Program-made: the position numbers and the translations under genes
Part shown: in pieces, positions 32,032-39,956 of the stretch
How the letters are laid out: the number at the start of each line of letters is the position of its first letter
How positions within the stretch are numbered: the stretch's first letter is position 1
NCBI RefSeq assembly: GCF_947500065.1
Contig: NZ_CANMQT010000002.1
Span: 186,001-250,000 of the forward strand
Reading direction: 5' to 3'
Length of the DNA: 64,000 nucleotides
DNA from: an uncultured Aquimarina sp.
GTDB taxonomy: Bacteria; Bacteroidota; Bacteroidia; Flavobacteriales; Flavobacteriaceae
The notes under the pieces: generated by a model
Told to the model about the DNA's origin: nothing
Seen by the model: the letters and a program-made list of their open reading frames with translations, nothing else
Database searches by the model: none

Positions 32032-34088
32032 TTCTTCAATTCAATACTTTCTTTTGCGGGCTCTGAAATAGAAATGATTTTAATAGCCTGTTCCAAAATG
32101 TAGTCCATATCTGTAATAGCGCGCTCCATTCTATTAATGGTGTTTATTAAAGTATGTATTTCTATCTGCTCTGGGGTATCTGTATCAAAAACCGGTACAA
32201 TTGTTTCATTATTTTCAATTGTATCTTTAGTTTTTATTTTCTTCTCTAAAAACGATTTTAATGATGTGAAATCATTACCCAGTCCAGATAATGGTTGTTT
32301 AAGTGTGTGCTTAAGCGTTTTTATGAAATCTTGTTCCTTATTAGTAACATCTTCTTCTTGAACTGGTTTCTCTGTTTTCCTGAATTCTTTAAACAGAATG
32401 TTTTTTTGCTCTTCTAAACTAGGAATTTGTATCCTAATTTCCATCAAAGCCCTGAGGTTTAACCTCGCTATAGTAGCCCTTTTGGAATAATATTCTACCT
32501 GCCTAGTAACATAAGGTTGTTCTAACTCTCTGGCTACATATTCATCTATAACCTCATCTTCATTAAATTTTAACCAATACACATTTTGTCCTAACACAAA
32601 AGATGTGTCGTCTGGCAAAACAGAGGCCTTAATTCTTTTATGAAATGCACTTAATACAACGCCTCCTCTTACTATATGTTTATCAATATTTTTAATTTCA
32701 TCGTGATCAATCCCAAGCATATTTTCTTTTGGCTCGAAATAGAGGTCATTTTTATCTATATCTCCCACTTTTATAAGCCTATACTCACCACCGACATATA
32801 AGCTATTTTTATTCCGGAACATGGCTCCAGATTTACGTTCCTGGATTAGTTTCCCTATATGATATAACTGAAAACCTGATTTAACTTTTATATCATCAAT
32901 ATCAATGACATATTGCTTTGGGTTTAAATCAAAATGAAAGAGATCTTCATGAGCTATAGTTCTAGAAATATCTCGAACGGATTCTTTATTATTTATATTT
33001 CTAACCACCTCTGCAATATCCTCTTTTAATATATTTGAGGCATCCATAAAGAATACTTGATTATCTCTATTGTTAAAATCGAAAATAAGCGTGGACACAT
33101 TAATAGTTGTATTTTCGAACATCCCATTAGGAAATCCAATAACAGCTTCTAAAGCACCAGAGCTTATAATTTGCTCTCTAGCCTCCTTATTAAAGGATGT
33201 ATTACTGCTTAAAACACTAGACGGCACAATTAGTATTGCTTTATCAATCTCGTTATAATTATTCCGTAATTTGGATAAAATAACATCAAAATCCCCTCTT
33301 GAATTTCTCGCCGCATTTCTTCTAAATGGCGGAATAAAAATGCCTGTAGTTTTAGTTTGGGCTGCCATGTAGGCAAAATTACCCTGATCAATAAGTTTTG
33401 AAATTATATGATTAATTTGATCGTCATATTCATATTCATTGAAAAAGTTTAGACTATGCTCGATTTTAATTGAAAATGTCGCTCCTTTGTTATCAGCTGC
33501 AATTTTTAATAGAAAGTCATTGTATCCTTCAAAATAAGTAGAAATTGCATTATCGTTTTTTGTAAACCAATCTAAACCCGATAGAACGGTAATTAATTTA
33601 TCACTTAATCTTAAAGAATTCCTATTAGACTGTTTAAAAAACCAATCACATAATTTGTAAGCCACAAGCAACTTTTCCCTTGGGCGCCTATTATGATCTC
33701 CATAATTGACACCTATTTTAGAAACCGAATTGTAGTAATATTGGTAATTATCCTCATGCAATAACTCTTCGAGTGCATGTATCAATATATTGATTCTATT
33801 TGACCTACCTGATGTTCTTGTAATATCTGATTGGTGAACCAGTATATTTTTATATTGCTGAAACTTTAAACTTACTATATCATCCTTAACCAATTTTATT
33901 TTACCAGATTCCCTAGTAAATAATTTCGAATAATTATTAGCCCTAATAGTTACTTGTGAAGCAGACACAGGAAGACCATCTTTACGCTTATAAAGTTTTT
34001 GATTATTTATAGTATCAGCTATATCTCTTGATAAAAGAGGCTTTTCTGCATTTTGCAGTACTTGTTCTATAGCTTCGTGTAAAGTCAT
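32007..34088 (-). CDS. HARE-HTH / degenerate N6-adenine methylase / HsdS-like fusion
   Basis: The ATG at 34088 directly opens the HARE-HTH domain; the longer frame would start at a TTG. 693 residues. HARE-HTH 1-70 (MTLHEAIEQVLQNAEKPLLSR is the start of the domain, with the typical A-E-K-P-L turn). About 100-390 aligns with HsdM-type methylases after motif IV (ILIVPSSVLSSN, ALEAVIGFPNGMFENT). The catalytic NPPF/Y is IPPF at 252-255 and no glycine-rich SAM loop is visible, so catalysis is doubtful. From about 400 an S-subunit-like target-recognition region ends in IRIQIPSLEEQKN near 550, then a coiled-coil tail. Probably a DNA-recognition module. Confidence 0.72.
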   Translation of the reverse strand: MTLHEAIEQVLQNAEKPLLSRDIADTINNQKLYKRKDGLPVSASQVTIRANNYSKLFTRESGKIKLVKDDIVSLKFQQYKNILVHQSDITRTSGRSNRINILIHALEELLHEDNYQYYYNSVSKIGVNYGDHNRRPREKLLVAYKLCDWFFKQSNRNSLRLSDKLITVLSGLDWFTKNDNAISTYFEGYNDFLLKIAADNKGATFSIKIEHSLNFFNEYEYDDQINHIISKLIDQGNFAYMAAQTKTTGIFIPPFRRNAARNSRGDFDVILSKLRNNYNEIDKAILIVPSSVLSSNTSFNKEAREQIISSGALEAVIGFPNGMFENTTINVSTLIFDFNNRDNQVFFMDASNILKEDIAEVVRNINNKESVRDISRTIAHEDLFHFDLNPKQYVIDIDDIKVKSGFQLYHIGKLIQERKSGAMFRNKNSLYVGGEYRLIKVGDIDKNDLYFEPKENMLGIDHDEIKNIDKHIVRGGVVLSAFHKRIKASVLPDDTSFVLGQNVYWLKFNEDEVIDEYVARELEQPYVTRQVEYYSKRATIARLNLRALMEIRIQIPSLEEQKNILFKEFRKTEKPVQEEDVTNKEQDFIKTLKHTLKQPLSGLGNDFTSLKSFLEKKIKTKDTIENNETIVPVFDTDTPEQIEIHTLINTINRMERAITDMDYILEQAIKIISISEPAKESIELKKCYANIKD

Positions 34089-34155
34089 AATTGTTATATC
34101 TCTTTTTAATTCACTCTGCAAATTAACAACCTAATTATGCAAAGTATCTGCATAG

Positions 34156-35157
34156 TTATTCAAAATAAAAACTTTGCATCAAGCTTGAATGTTCTCGTAT
34201 TTGCGATCTCAAACTAGGAGGTTCCAACACCTCTAAATCTTGCCCATATGACAATAGCTGTTGTACCAATTCTTTATTTATTATCGTTTCAAACCAAACT
34301 TGATCTTGTTTATCGTCTTCAAAAAACTCTTCAAAATCTGGTTGAAATGGTTTTGTTTTAAAATAGTTTTCTCTCCCATTATGGAATCGTAAGACTACCC
34401 TTTCTATTTGCGCTTCTTTAGGCCTTACCACGCCAACCACGGTTCTAAAAAATGTTTCCCAATCTATAGCTGATTCTAAATATTTTACATCTTCAAGTGT
34501 TTTAAAATCAATTAATCTTTCATCTAACGGAATGCTCCATGCTGCAATGTCTCTAGTTTTGTTGAAACCAAAAATAAACCACCTCCTGTTATATTGTTTC
34601 AAAATATGAGGATGAAATTCAAATACAGAAGAAGATTCGTCCTTAAATCCTTTAAAATTTATTTGTAGTACTTGCTTTTTCTTAATTGCTAGATATAATG
34701 GCTTTAGGAATCTTATTCCTCTGTATTCTTCATTATGGTCATAAAACAAGATTCTTTTAGCATCATTTTCTTGTTCCTCTTCATCTTGGAACTTAATTAA
34801 AGCTTCTGCCAGTTTGTTATATTTTGGGTGATTCTCAAACCGAGATAACAGTTGTTGAGCAGCTTCAACTAAATATTGCTCATATTTCTGTAAAGGTCTC
34901 TGTGCAATGGTAAAGTTGGTATCAGAATAAGTATATGTTCTTTGGCCTTCTGGAAGTGGAGCATCAAAACCATTCTCTTTATCTCTAAATACTTTAATGT
35001 CTTCACGTAATGTTCTTTCTGAAATTTCTTCGCTAGGATATAGTTCGGAAATACTTTCATTGAGAGTTCTTAACAACTCTTCAAAGCCATACGATTTATT
35101 GCGAAAGCAATAATCTAGAATATTATATCTCAAATGTGCGTGCTTACTATTTGCCAT
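34156..35157 (-). CDS. WYL-domain transcriptional regulator
   Basis: 333 residues: an N-terminal winged helix (about 5-75, SERTLREDIKVFRD), a WYL domain (about 150-230) with QINFKGF and the core RRWFIFGFN in place of RWYLVG, and a WCX-like C-terminus (about 250-333, RVVLRFHNGRENYF). WYL regulators such as BrxR and CapW control BREX, CBASS and other phage-defence operons, binding a nucleic-acid or nucleotide signal. It lies 67 bases upstream of the methylase-like gene and 12 bases downstream of the nucleotidyltransferase gene. It is probably the switch for this island. Confidence 0.85.
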   Translation of the reverse strand: MANSKHAHLRYNILDYCFRNKSYGFEELLRTLNESISELYPSEEISERTLREDIKVFRDKENGFDAPLPEGQRTYTYSDTNFTIAQRPLQKYEQYLVEAAQQLLSRFENHPKYNKLAEALIKFQDEEEQENDAKRILFYDHNEEYRGIRFLKPLYLAIKKKQVLQINFKGFKDESSSVFEFHPHILKQYNRRWFIFGFNKTRDIAAWSIPLDERLIDFKTLEDVKYLESAIDWETFFRTVVGVVRPKEAQIERVVLRFHNGRENYFKTKPFQPDFEEFFEDDKQDQVWFETIINKELVQQLLSYGQDLEVLEPPSLRSQIREHSSLMQSFYFE

Positions 35158-35169
35158 TATACTATTCTT

Positions 35170-35859
35170 TTAACTTTTTAAAACTATTTCCACCCTCTCC
35201 ATTATCTTCTTATATCGTACTTCTTGAGTTTCGTAAAACAGATTTCCTAAAATAGCCTCCTGCATTCGGTTTGAATCTAGAATATTTTGAAATTGTTCTA
35301 GTAAATACTCTTTTACATCGTTATTTGCATTCGAAACAATCTCGTGCCAGTCGGTTCTATTATCGAGAATATAGATAATATCTTCAAAATCGTGACTCAT
35401 TCTTGGATCTTTCCCACCGCGTTCTGCGTGCGCTACAAACTTACTTGCCAAAAAATAGGGTAAAGGCATGATATTAATAGTACTTTCTTCTATTTGAACT
35501 TGTTCCATATGTTCAAAACCAGATGCAAACCACGGGTTTGCTGGTGCCCATCCTATAGGCTCTGTTCCCATAACGTCTACAAGAATATCATCTAGTCTAA
35601 ACCTGCATATTACATCTAGATCTGCTGCTTGCTTAAAGCCTTTGGCAATCAGTTTTTCTCTAATTTCCTCTAGATGTGGGATTGACACAATTTTAATACT
35701 GATATCTATGTCCTTGGTTGGTCTTACATCATCTGCTGCTGGATCATTTATATATAGACTCACCGTTGCGCCACCTACGTAGATTACTTCATCATTAAGT
35801 TCTCCTAAAGCTTGAGCAACACGCTCGATAATCTTTCTATTTATAATAGTATTTTTCAA
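35170..35859 (-). CDS. AbiEii-like nucleotidyltransferase (probable toxin of a type IV-like TA pair)
   Basis: 229 residues with a nucleotidyltransferase motif: YVGGATVSLY (about 27-36), then TKDIDISI carrying the paired Asp, and a third acidic residue in DDILVDVMG. The start is a TTG (35859) overlapping the TGA of the upstream gene as TTGA; no ATG occurs before the GG motif, so TTG is likely real and coupled. AbiEii-type toxins transfer nucleotides to tRNA or other targets. It is paired with a winged-helix partner, as in AbiEi/AbiEii. Confidence 0.75.
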   Translation of the reverse strand: MKNTIINRKIIERVAQALGELNDEVIYVGGATVSLYINDPAADDVRPTKDIDISIKIVSIPHLEEIREKLIAKGFKQAADLDVICRFRLDDILVDVMGTEPIGWAPANPWFASGFEHMEQVQIEESTINIMPLPYFLASKFVAHAERGGKDPRMSHDFEDIIYILDNRTDWHEIVSNANNDVKEYLLEQFQNILDSNRMQEAILGNLFYETQEVRYKKIMERVEIVLKS

Positions 35860-36368
35860 TCAAAATGCTTTTCAAGTTCAACGATTGCCATTTTTTGCTC
35901 TCTTACATTGCCTAAACGTATAGCATCTACCAAAGCGAGTAATTTGTGGAGTAATGAATCTCTCAATACGGCTTCTGGGACATTGTTATGTAAGGGTTCT
36001 ATAGAAAAGCCACGATCTGTTCCTTCGGCATAAGGCCATACATAAACTTCATCGCTTTGTATCACTTCGGATAGAGGCAATGTACTATGCGCAGTAGCAA
36101 CACCTCTCACTAATGCGCCAGGTCGTTGTGGATACACATATTTCAAACCAAATTTTAAAAACTCTAGCAAAGAAGATTTCATCACTCGTTTTTTGTCACT
36201 CGCAATCAAACCAGCTAGCACACTTCTATTGAGTGATTCACTTACTTCACTGTTGCTAATTCCTAATTCATATGCAATGTCTTTCATAATCCATTCAGTA
36301 TCATCTTTAGCGATAATCTTGAGGAGAATAACGACATCTTGTGGCCGCATACCGTTGTGCTTCTTCAT
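35856..36368 (-). CDS. Winged-helix antitoxin/regulator, AbiEi-like partner
   Basis: 170 residues from the ATG at 36368 (MKKHNGMRPQDVVILLKI); the frame extends to a TTG at 36389, but that lies inside the palindrome. The N-terminal winged helix (about 5-70; DIAYELGISNSEVSESLNRSVLAGLI) is followed by a domain with KYVYPQRPGALVRGVATAHS. MarR-like single-domain antitoxins look like this. It overlaps the nucleotidyltransferase gene by four bases, and a 16-base palindrome 17 bases upstream fits autoregulation. Confidence 0.75.
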   Translation of the reverse strand: MKKHNGMRPQDVVILLKIIAKDDTEWIMKDIAYELGISNSEVSESLNRSVLAGLIASDKKRVMKSSLLEFLKFGLKYVYPQRPGALVRGVATAHSTLPLSEVIQSDEVYVWPYAEGTDRGFSIEPLHNNVPEAVLRDSLLHKLLALVDAIRLGNVREQKMAIVELEKHFD

Positions 36369-36385
36369 AATAAATACTTTAATTC

Positions 36386-36401
36386 GCAATTCGCGAATTG
36401 C
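36386..36401. promoter_or_regulatory. Palindromic operator upstream of the TA-like pair
   Basis: GCAATTCGCGAATTGC is a perfect 16-base palindrome, 17 bases before the ATG at 36368. A near-match to a -7 element (GTATTTTG, minus strand) abuts it. The likely ligand is the winged-helix protein it precedes. Confidence 0.6.
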
Positions 36402-36900
36402 AAAATACGAATTTAATAAAAATGAAAATTGAAACCTATTTAAAAGAAATAAATTGAAGAGGTGCTCATCTGCTCATCTTAATTAGATGTTCAGTGACAA
36501 TGAACAGTCTAAACTATTGAACAGGTAATTATACTTCTGCCAAATTAATCCCCTTCCTTTCAAATTTTCAAAACTTTATGAAGCAGATAATTTATAATAC
36601 TATTTTATGAGATATGTTGCTAAAAAAGCTCATTAAAAAGATTAGAAAACTACAGTTCAATTTTATGATTGTAAACACCTAAATCTATAATTTTCGACTT
36701 TTAAATTAAAAAAACCTCCCACCAAAACCTCCCACCCGTGTGATAGAAATTATTATGCTTTTAAAAAATACACGCATAAACAACTCATATATAGTGTTTT
36801 ATAGGAAAAAGTAGAAATTGTGATCTTCGGATGGATATTTGTAGAGTTACACACTTTTTAAGGCAAAAAATGAATTTTTCAGGTAAATTAAGCGGAAAAC
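36402..36900. other. Non-coding right end of the island
   Basis: About 500 AT-rich bases between the operon promoter and the tRNA terminator. Apart from the tandem 13-base repeat at 36711-36736 and a small direct repeat (GCTCATCT) near 36465, I see no gene or structure. If an integrase was ever here, no trace remains. Confidence 0.5.
36711..36736. repeat. Tandem AAAACCTCCCACC x2, right end
   Basis: Two exact adjacent copies of a 13-base unit (36711-36723, 36724-36736). Twelve of its bases recur at 26656-26667 near the other end of the island. Candidate recombinase or excisionase arm sites. Confidence 0.5.
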
Positions 36901-36940
36901 AAAAAGGCTAAAACATTTAAAATCAATGTTTTTAGCCTTT
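36897..36940 (-). terminator. tRNA-Met terminator
   Basis: AAAAGGCTAAAACATT and AATGTTTTTAGCCTTT form a long hairpin with one bulged base and an A-run on the left, i.e. a T-run on the minus strand. It ends five bases beyond the tRNA 3' end. It came in with the element if the right copy is the reconstituted one. Confidence 0.65.
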
Positions 36941-36944
36941 ACTA

Positions 36945-36987
36945 GTAGCGGGAACTGGACTCGAACCAGTGACCTTCGGGTTATGAG
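36945..36987 (-). repeat. Right attachment site within the intact tRNA gene
   Basis: The 43 bases identical to 26519-26561. Here they form the 3' part of a complete tRNA gene, so insertion kept the tRNA functional, as usual for tyrosine-recombinase elements. Confidence 0.85.
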
Positions 36988-37018
36988 CCCGACGAGCTGC
37001 CTACTGCTCTATCCCGCG
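36946..37018 (-). tRNA. Initiator tRNA-Met (anticodon CAT)
   Basis: 73 nt, CCA not encoded. The acceptor arm pairs CGCGGGA with TCCCGCT, leaving a C1:U72 mismatch. The anticodon stem is TCGGG/CCCGA with its three G:C pairs, the anticodon loop is CTCATAA, the T-arm ACTGG-TTCGAGT-CCAGT, and there is an A11:U24 pair. The unpaired first base, GGG:CCC stem and A11:U24 are initiator features. It is the insertion target of the island. Confidence 0.92.
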
Positions 37019-37045
37019 ATATATAATTAGTAACTTACTTGTCTT

Positions 37046-37093
37046 TCAACTTCGAGTTATGAGCTCGACAAATCACTTATTACTCCTTGCGGA
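37046..37093 (-). other. Degenerate tRNA-Met-like sequence in the tRNA leader
   Basis: Upstream of the tRNA and inside its predicted transcript, 37050-37068 read TTCGAGTTATGAGCTCGAC, compared with TTCGGGTTATGAGCCCGAC in the tRNA. The anticodon stem keeps pairing through a G:C to A:T double change. The D-arm/acceptor side is recognisable only loosely and no T-arm is present. Either a decayed tandem tRNA-Met or an old integration scar. Confidence 0.45.
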
Positions 37094-37096
37094 CGG

Positions 37097-37125
37097 CAAA
37101 TATACAACCTTTTTTAGCTTTGCAA
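37097..37125 (-). promoter_or_regulatory. Promoter of the tRNA-Met gene
   Basis: On the minus strand, TTG (37125-37123), 18 bases, then TATATTTG (37104-37097) fits the Bacteroidota TTG-TAnnTTTG promoter exactly. It would start transcription near 37090, upstream of the tRNA-like leader. Confidence 0.65.
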
Positions 37126-37579
37126 AGCATAATTAACAAAAACTAACATTTTTTTTACACAAACCTTTCTTACGCCTTGATTTTAAATTATATACTGAAA
37201 TAAAAAATAATAGTATTTCCTAAAATCAATATCTTTTTTATCAAATTATCTAAAATTACTGCTAATATTGAGATATGCTTAAAACTACTCTTCACTTGAT
37301 AGTTTTATTAGCTGATATCTTCCATAACTCGTAAATTTACCTCCTTTTTAACATTTAATCTGTATTATATATTAAAATTTCGTTATGAAGGTATCAATCA
37401 CAATAAAATATGACATTTTCTATGTTTTAGCATAGCACCGCTACGGTTACATATAAAAATGGAGCAAAGCGGTATATTTTGAAGTGATTGGAAACTGTAA
37501 TAGATTTTTTAATGTGTAATCCAGGTTTCAATAACAAGATGCTAAGTGCATCTAACGTATTTTAGTAAAGATCGTAAAA
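37126..37579. other. Non-coding upstream region of leuC
   Basis: About 450 AT-rich bases. A 6-base inverted pair (ACCGCT near 37435 and AGCGGT near 37467) and a small hairpin AGATGC/GCATCT (about 37537-37553) are present. I find no T-box hallmark and no Leu-codon leader peptide, so control of the leu genes cannot be read here. Confidence 0.4.
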
Positions 37580-38989
37580 ATGAGTAAGACATTATTTGAC
37601 AAAGTGTGGGATTCACATGTAGTACGTAATATAGAAAATGGCCCTGATGTGTTTTTTATTGATCGTCATTTTATTCACGAAGTGACTAGTCCTGTAGCTT
37701 TTTTAGGACTAAAAAGTAGAGGAAACACCGTGTTATATCCAGAGCGTACGTTTGCTACTGCAGATCATAATACTCCAACTATAAACCAACATTTACCTGT
37801 AGAAGATCCTTTATCAGCAAATCAATTAAAAGCATTAGAAGAAAATGCTGCGGCTTGGGGAATATCTCACTGGGGATTAGGACATCAAAAAAATGGTATC
37901 GTTCACGTAGTTGGTCCGGAAAACGGTATTACATTGCCTGGAGCTACCATCGTTTGTGGAGATTCTCATACTTCTACACACGGAGCTTTTGGAGCTATTG
38001 CCTTTGGTATTGGTACATCCGAGGTAGAAATGGTATTATCTACACAGTGTATTATGCAGCCTAAACCAAAAAAGATGCGAATCAATGTGAATGGTGAGCT
38101 TGGTTTTGGAGTAACACCAAAAGATGTTGCATTGTATATCATTTCTAAATTATCAACTTCTGGTGCTACCGGTTATTTTGTAGAATATGCAGGAGATGTA
38201 TTTAGAAATATGACGATGGAAGGTCGTATGACCGTTTGTAACCTAAGTATAGAAATGGGTGCAAGAGGAGGAATGATTGCTCCAGACCAAAAAACATTCG
38301 ACTATATAAAAGGGAGACCATTAGCGCCTAAAGAAGAAGCTTGGGATACTGCCATGGAATATTGGCAAACCCTAAAAACAGATGAAGATGCTGTTTTTGA
38401 TAAAGAACTCACTTTTAATGGTGCAGATATTGAACCGATGATTACCTATGGTACCAATCCAGGAATGGGAATAGGTATTACTAATAATATCCCCAATGCA
38501 GAAACTATAGAAGGTGGTATTGCTACATATAAAAAATCGCTGGGGTATATGGACTTTAATGAAGGAGATGCGATGATAGGTAAAACTGTTGATTATGTAT
38601 TCTTAGGAAGTTGTACCAATGGTAGAATTGAAGATTTCAGAGCTTTTGCCTCTATTATTAAAGGAAAAAAGAAAGCTGAAAACATCACTGCTTGGTTAGT
38701 TCCTGGATCTCATGAGGTAGAAGGATTAATCAAAGAGGAAGGTTTACTAGAAATCATAACGGATGCTGGATTTACACTAAGAGAACCAGGATGTTCTGCA
38801 TGTTTAGCAATGAATGCAGATAAAATTCCTGCAGGAAAATTAGCGGTAAGCACCTCTAACAGAAATTTTGAAGGAAGACAAGGACCTGGATCCAGAACCT
38901 TATTAGCAAGTCCTCTTGTTGCTGCTGCAACTGCAGTTACCGGAGTAGTAACCGATCCTAGAACGCTTTTAGAAGAAATTACGAACTAG
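37580..38989 (+). CDS. leuC: 3-isopropylmalate dehydratase large subunit
   Basis: 469 residues, normal for LeuC. With LeuD it isomerises 2- to 3-isopropylmalate in leucine synthesis. The aconitase-family features are intact: [41 protein letters not shown] is the conserved substrate loop, and the [4Fe-4S] ligands are Cys in FLGSCTNGR and the pair in [11 protein letters not shown]. First gene of leuC-D-A-B; the next gene begins 139 bases later, after a repeat-rich spacer. Confidence 0.97.
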   Translation: MSKTLFDKVWDSHVVRNIENGPDVFFIDRHFIHEVTSPVAFLGLKSRGNTVLYPERTFATADHNTPTINQHLPVEDPLSANQLKALEENAAAWGISHWGLGHQKNGIVHVVGPENGITLPGATIVCGDSHTSTHGAFGAIAFGIGTSEVEMVLSTQCIMQPKPKKMRINVNGELGFGVTPKDVALYIISKLSTSGATGYFVEYAGDVFRNMTMEGRMTVCNLSIEMGARGGMIAPDQKTFDYIKGRPLAPKEEAWDTAMEYWQTLKTDEDAVFDKELTFNGADIEPMITYGTNPGMGIGITNNIPNAETIEGGIATYKKSLGYMDFNEGDAMIGKTVDYVFLGSCTNGRIEDFRAFASIIKGKKKAENITAWLVPGSHEVEGLIKEEGLLEIITDAGFTLREPGCSACLAMNADKIPAGKLAVSTSNRNFEGRQGPGSRTLLASPLVAAATAVTGVVTDPRTLLEEITN

Positions 38990-39127
38990 AAATAAATTAA
39001 TTGCATATACATACAATCCTTTCTCCCTTGGGAACGACATTGTGTAAACAATGGGCGAGACGAAGCGCTGGAAATGAGGGAATCGAAAGAAATATGCAAT
39101 TAATTTTCTTAAATAAAACATTATAAA
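38990..39127. repeat. Inverted-repeat spacer between leuC and leuD
   Basis: ATTAATTGCATAT near 38996-39008 is matched in reverse by ATATGCAATTAAT near 39091-39104, enclosing a GC-richer core with partly pairing TTCTCCCTT and AGGGAATCGAAAG. This is a REP/MITE-sized palindromic element with no coding content. Confidence 0.55.
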
Positions 39128-39724
39128 ATGGCATACGATAAATTCAATATAGTAACCTCTACAGCAGTACCATTACCGATAGAAAATGTAGATACTGACC
39201 AAATCATTCCTGCTCGTTTTCTGAAAGCCACAGAACGTAAAGGATTTGGTGATAACCTTTTTAGAGATTGGAGATACAATGATGACGATACTCCTAAAGA
39301 AGATTTTGTATTAAACAATCCTACCTATAGCGGTAAAATTCTTGTAGGTGGTAAAAATTTTGGATCGGGATCTTCTCGCGAACACGCTGCATGGGCAGTC
39401 TATGACCACGGATTTCGATGTGTGGTTTCTAGTTTCTTTGCAGATATTTTCAGAGGTAATTGTCTTAACATAGGAGTATTACCCGTTCAGGTAAGTCCAG
39501 AATTTCTAGAAAAAATATTCAACGCAATAGAAACGAATCCTGATACAGAAATTGAAGTAAACTTACCTCAACAAACCATTACAATCAAAGCATCCGGAGC
39601 CTCAGAATCTTTTGATATTAATAGTTACAAAAAAGAGAATATGCTCAATGGGTATGATGATATTGATTATCTAACTAAAATGAAATCAGAAATTCAGGAA
39701 TTCGCAACTACGCGTCCTTTCTAA
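39128..39724 (+). CDS. leuD: 3-isopropylmalate dehydratase small subunit
   Basis: 198 residues, the standard LeuD length. The swivelling aconitase domain shows VDTDQIIPARFLK near the N-terminus and the substrate-binding GGKNFGSGSSREHAAWA, followed by FADIFRGNCLNIGVLPV. It forms the isomerase with LeuC. The ATG at 39128 follows the palindromic spacer; the transcript probably continues from leuC. Confidence 0.96.
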   Translation: MAYDKFNIVTSTAVPLPIENVDTDQIIPARFLKATERKGFGDNLFRDWRYNDDDTPKEDFVLNNPTYSGKILVGGKNFGSGSSREHAAWAVYDHGFRCVVSSFFADIFRGNCLNIGVLPVQVSPEFLEKIFNAIETNPDTEIEVNLPQQTITIKASGASESFDINSYKKENMLNGYDDIDYLTKMKSEIQEFATTRPF

Positions 39725-39734
39725 ATAAATAATT

Positions 39735-39940
39735 AGGGCGTTCCCTTCCGAGGTGGACAGACAAGCGGACTACCTGCCTACCTGCGATGAGCAGGCAGGT
39801 TCGTTATATATTTTTTACTTGTTCTCGATAGATCCCGAAACAAGTTCGGGACACTCGAACTGACGTAAAAAAGGATGTCACTTCTATCCTTAACGCAAGA
39901 GATAATAAGACCTGTCAGGTTTCAAAAACCTAACAGGTCT
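39735..39940. repeat. Three palindromic repeats between leuD and leuA
   Basis: In order: a GC-rich element (GGCGTTCCCTTCC, then ACCTGCCT / AGGCAGGT arms, about 39735-39803); a TCCCGAAACAAGTTCGGGA hairpin (about 39832-39850); and AGACCTGTCAGGTTT / AAACCTAACAGGTCT (39909-39923 / 39926-39940). The last arm is nearly the same as the hairpin after leuB. All look like dispersed intergenic repeats. Confidence 0.6.
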
Positions 39941-39956
39941 GAGAAAGAAAATAAAT

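Larger units (their letters stand above)
26519..36987. mobile_element. Genomic island in an initiator tRNA-Met gene, without integrase
   Basis: A segment of about 10.4 kb bounded by exact 43-base repeats of the tRNA 3' part, leaving an intact tRNA at the right end. It contains seven complete genes, all on the minus strand and defence-like, plus a transposase fragment. Motifs AAACCTCCCACC occur near both ends and may be recombinase arm sites. No integrase, excisionase, relaxase or replication gene is present, so it is either a degraded element or one moved by an integrase acting in trans. Confidence 0.8.

Noticed and set aside
37126..37579. T-box riboswitch or leucine attenuator before leuC
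   Set aside because: I see neither a T-box sequence nor a short ORF with consecutive Leu codons. The small hairpins are not specific.
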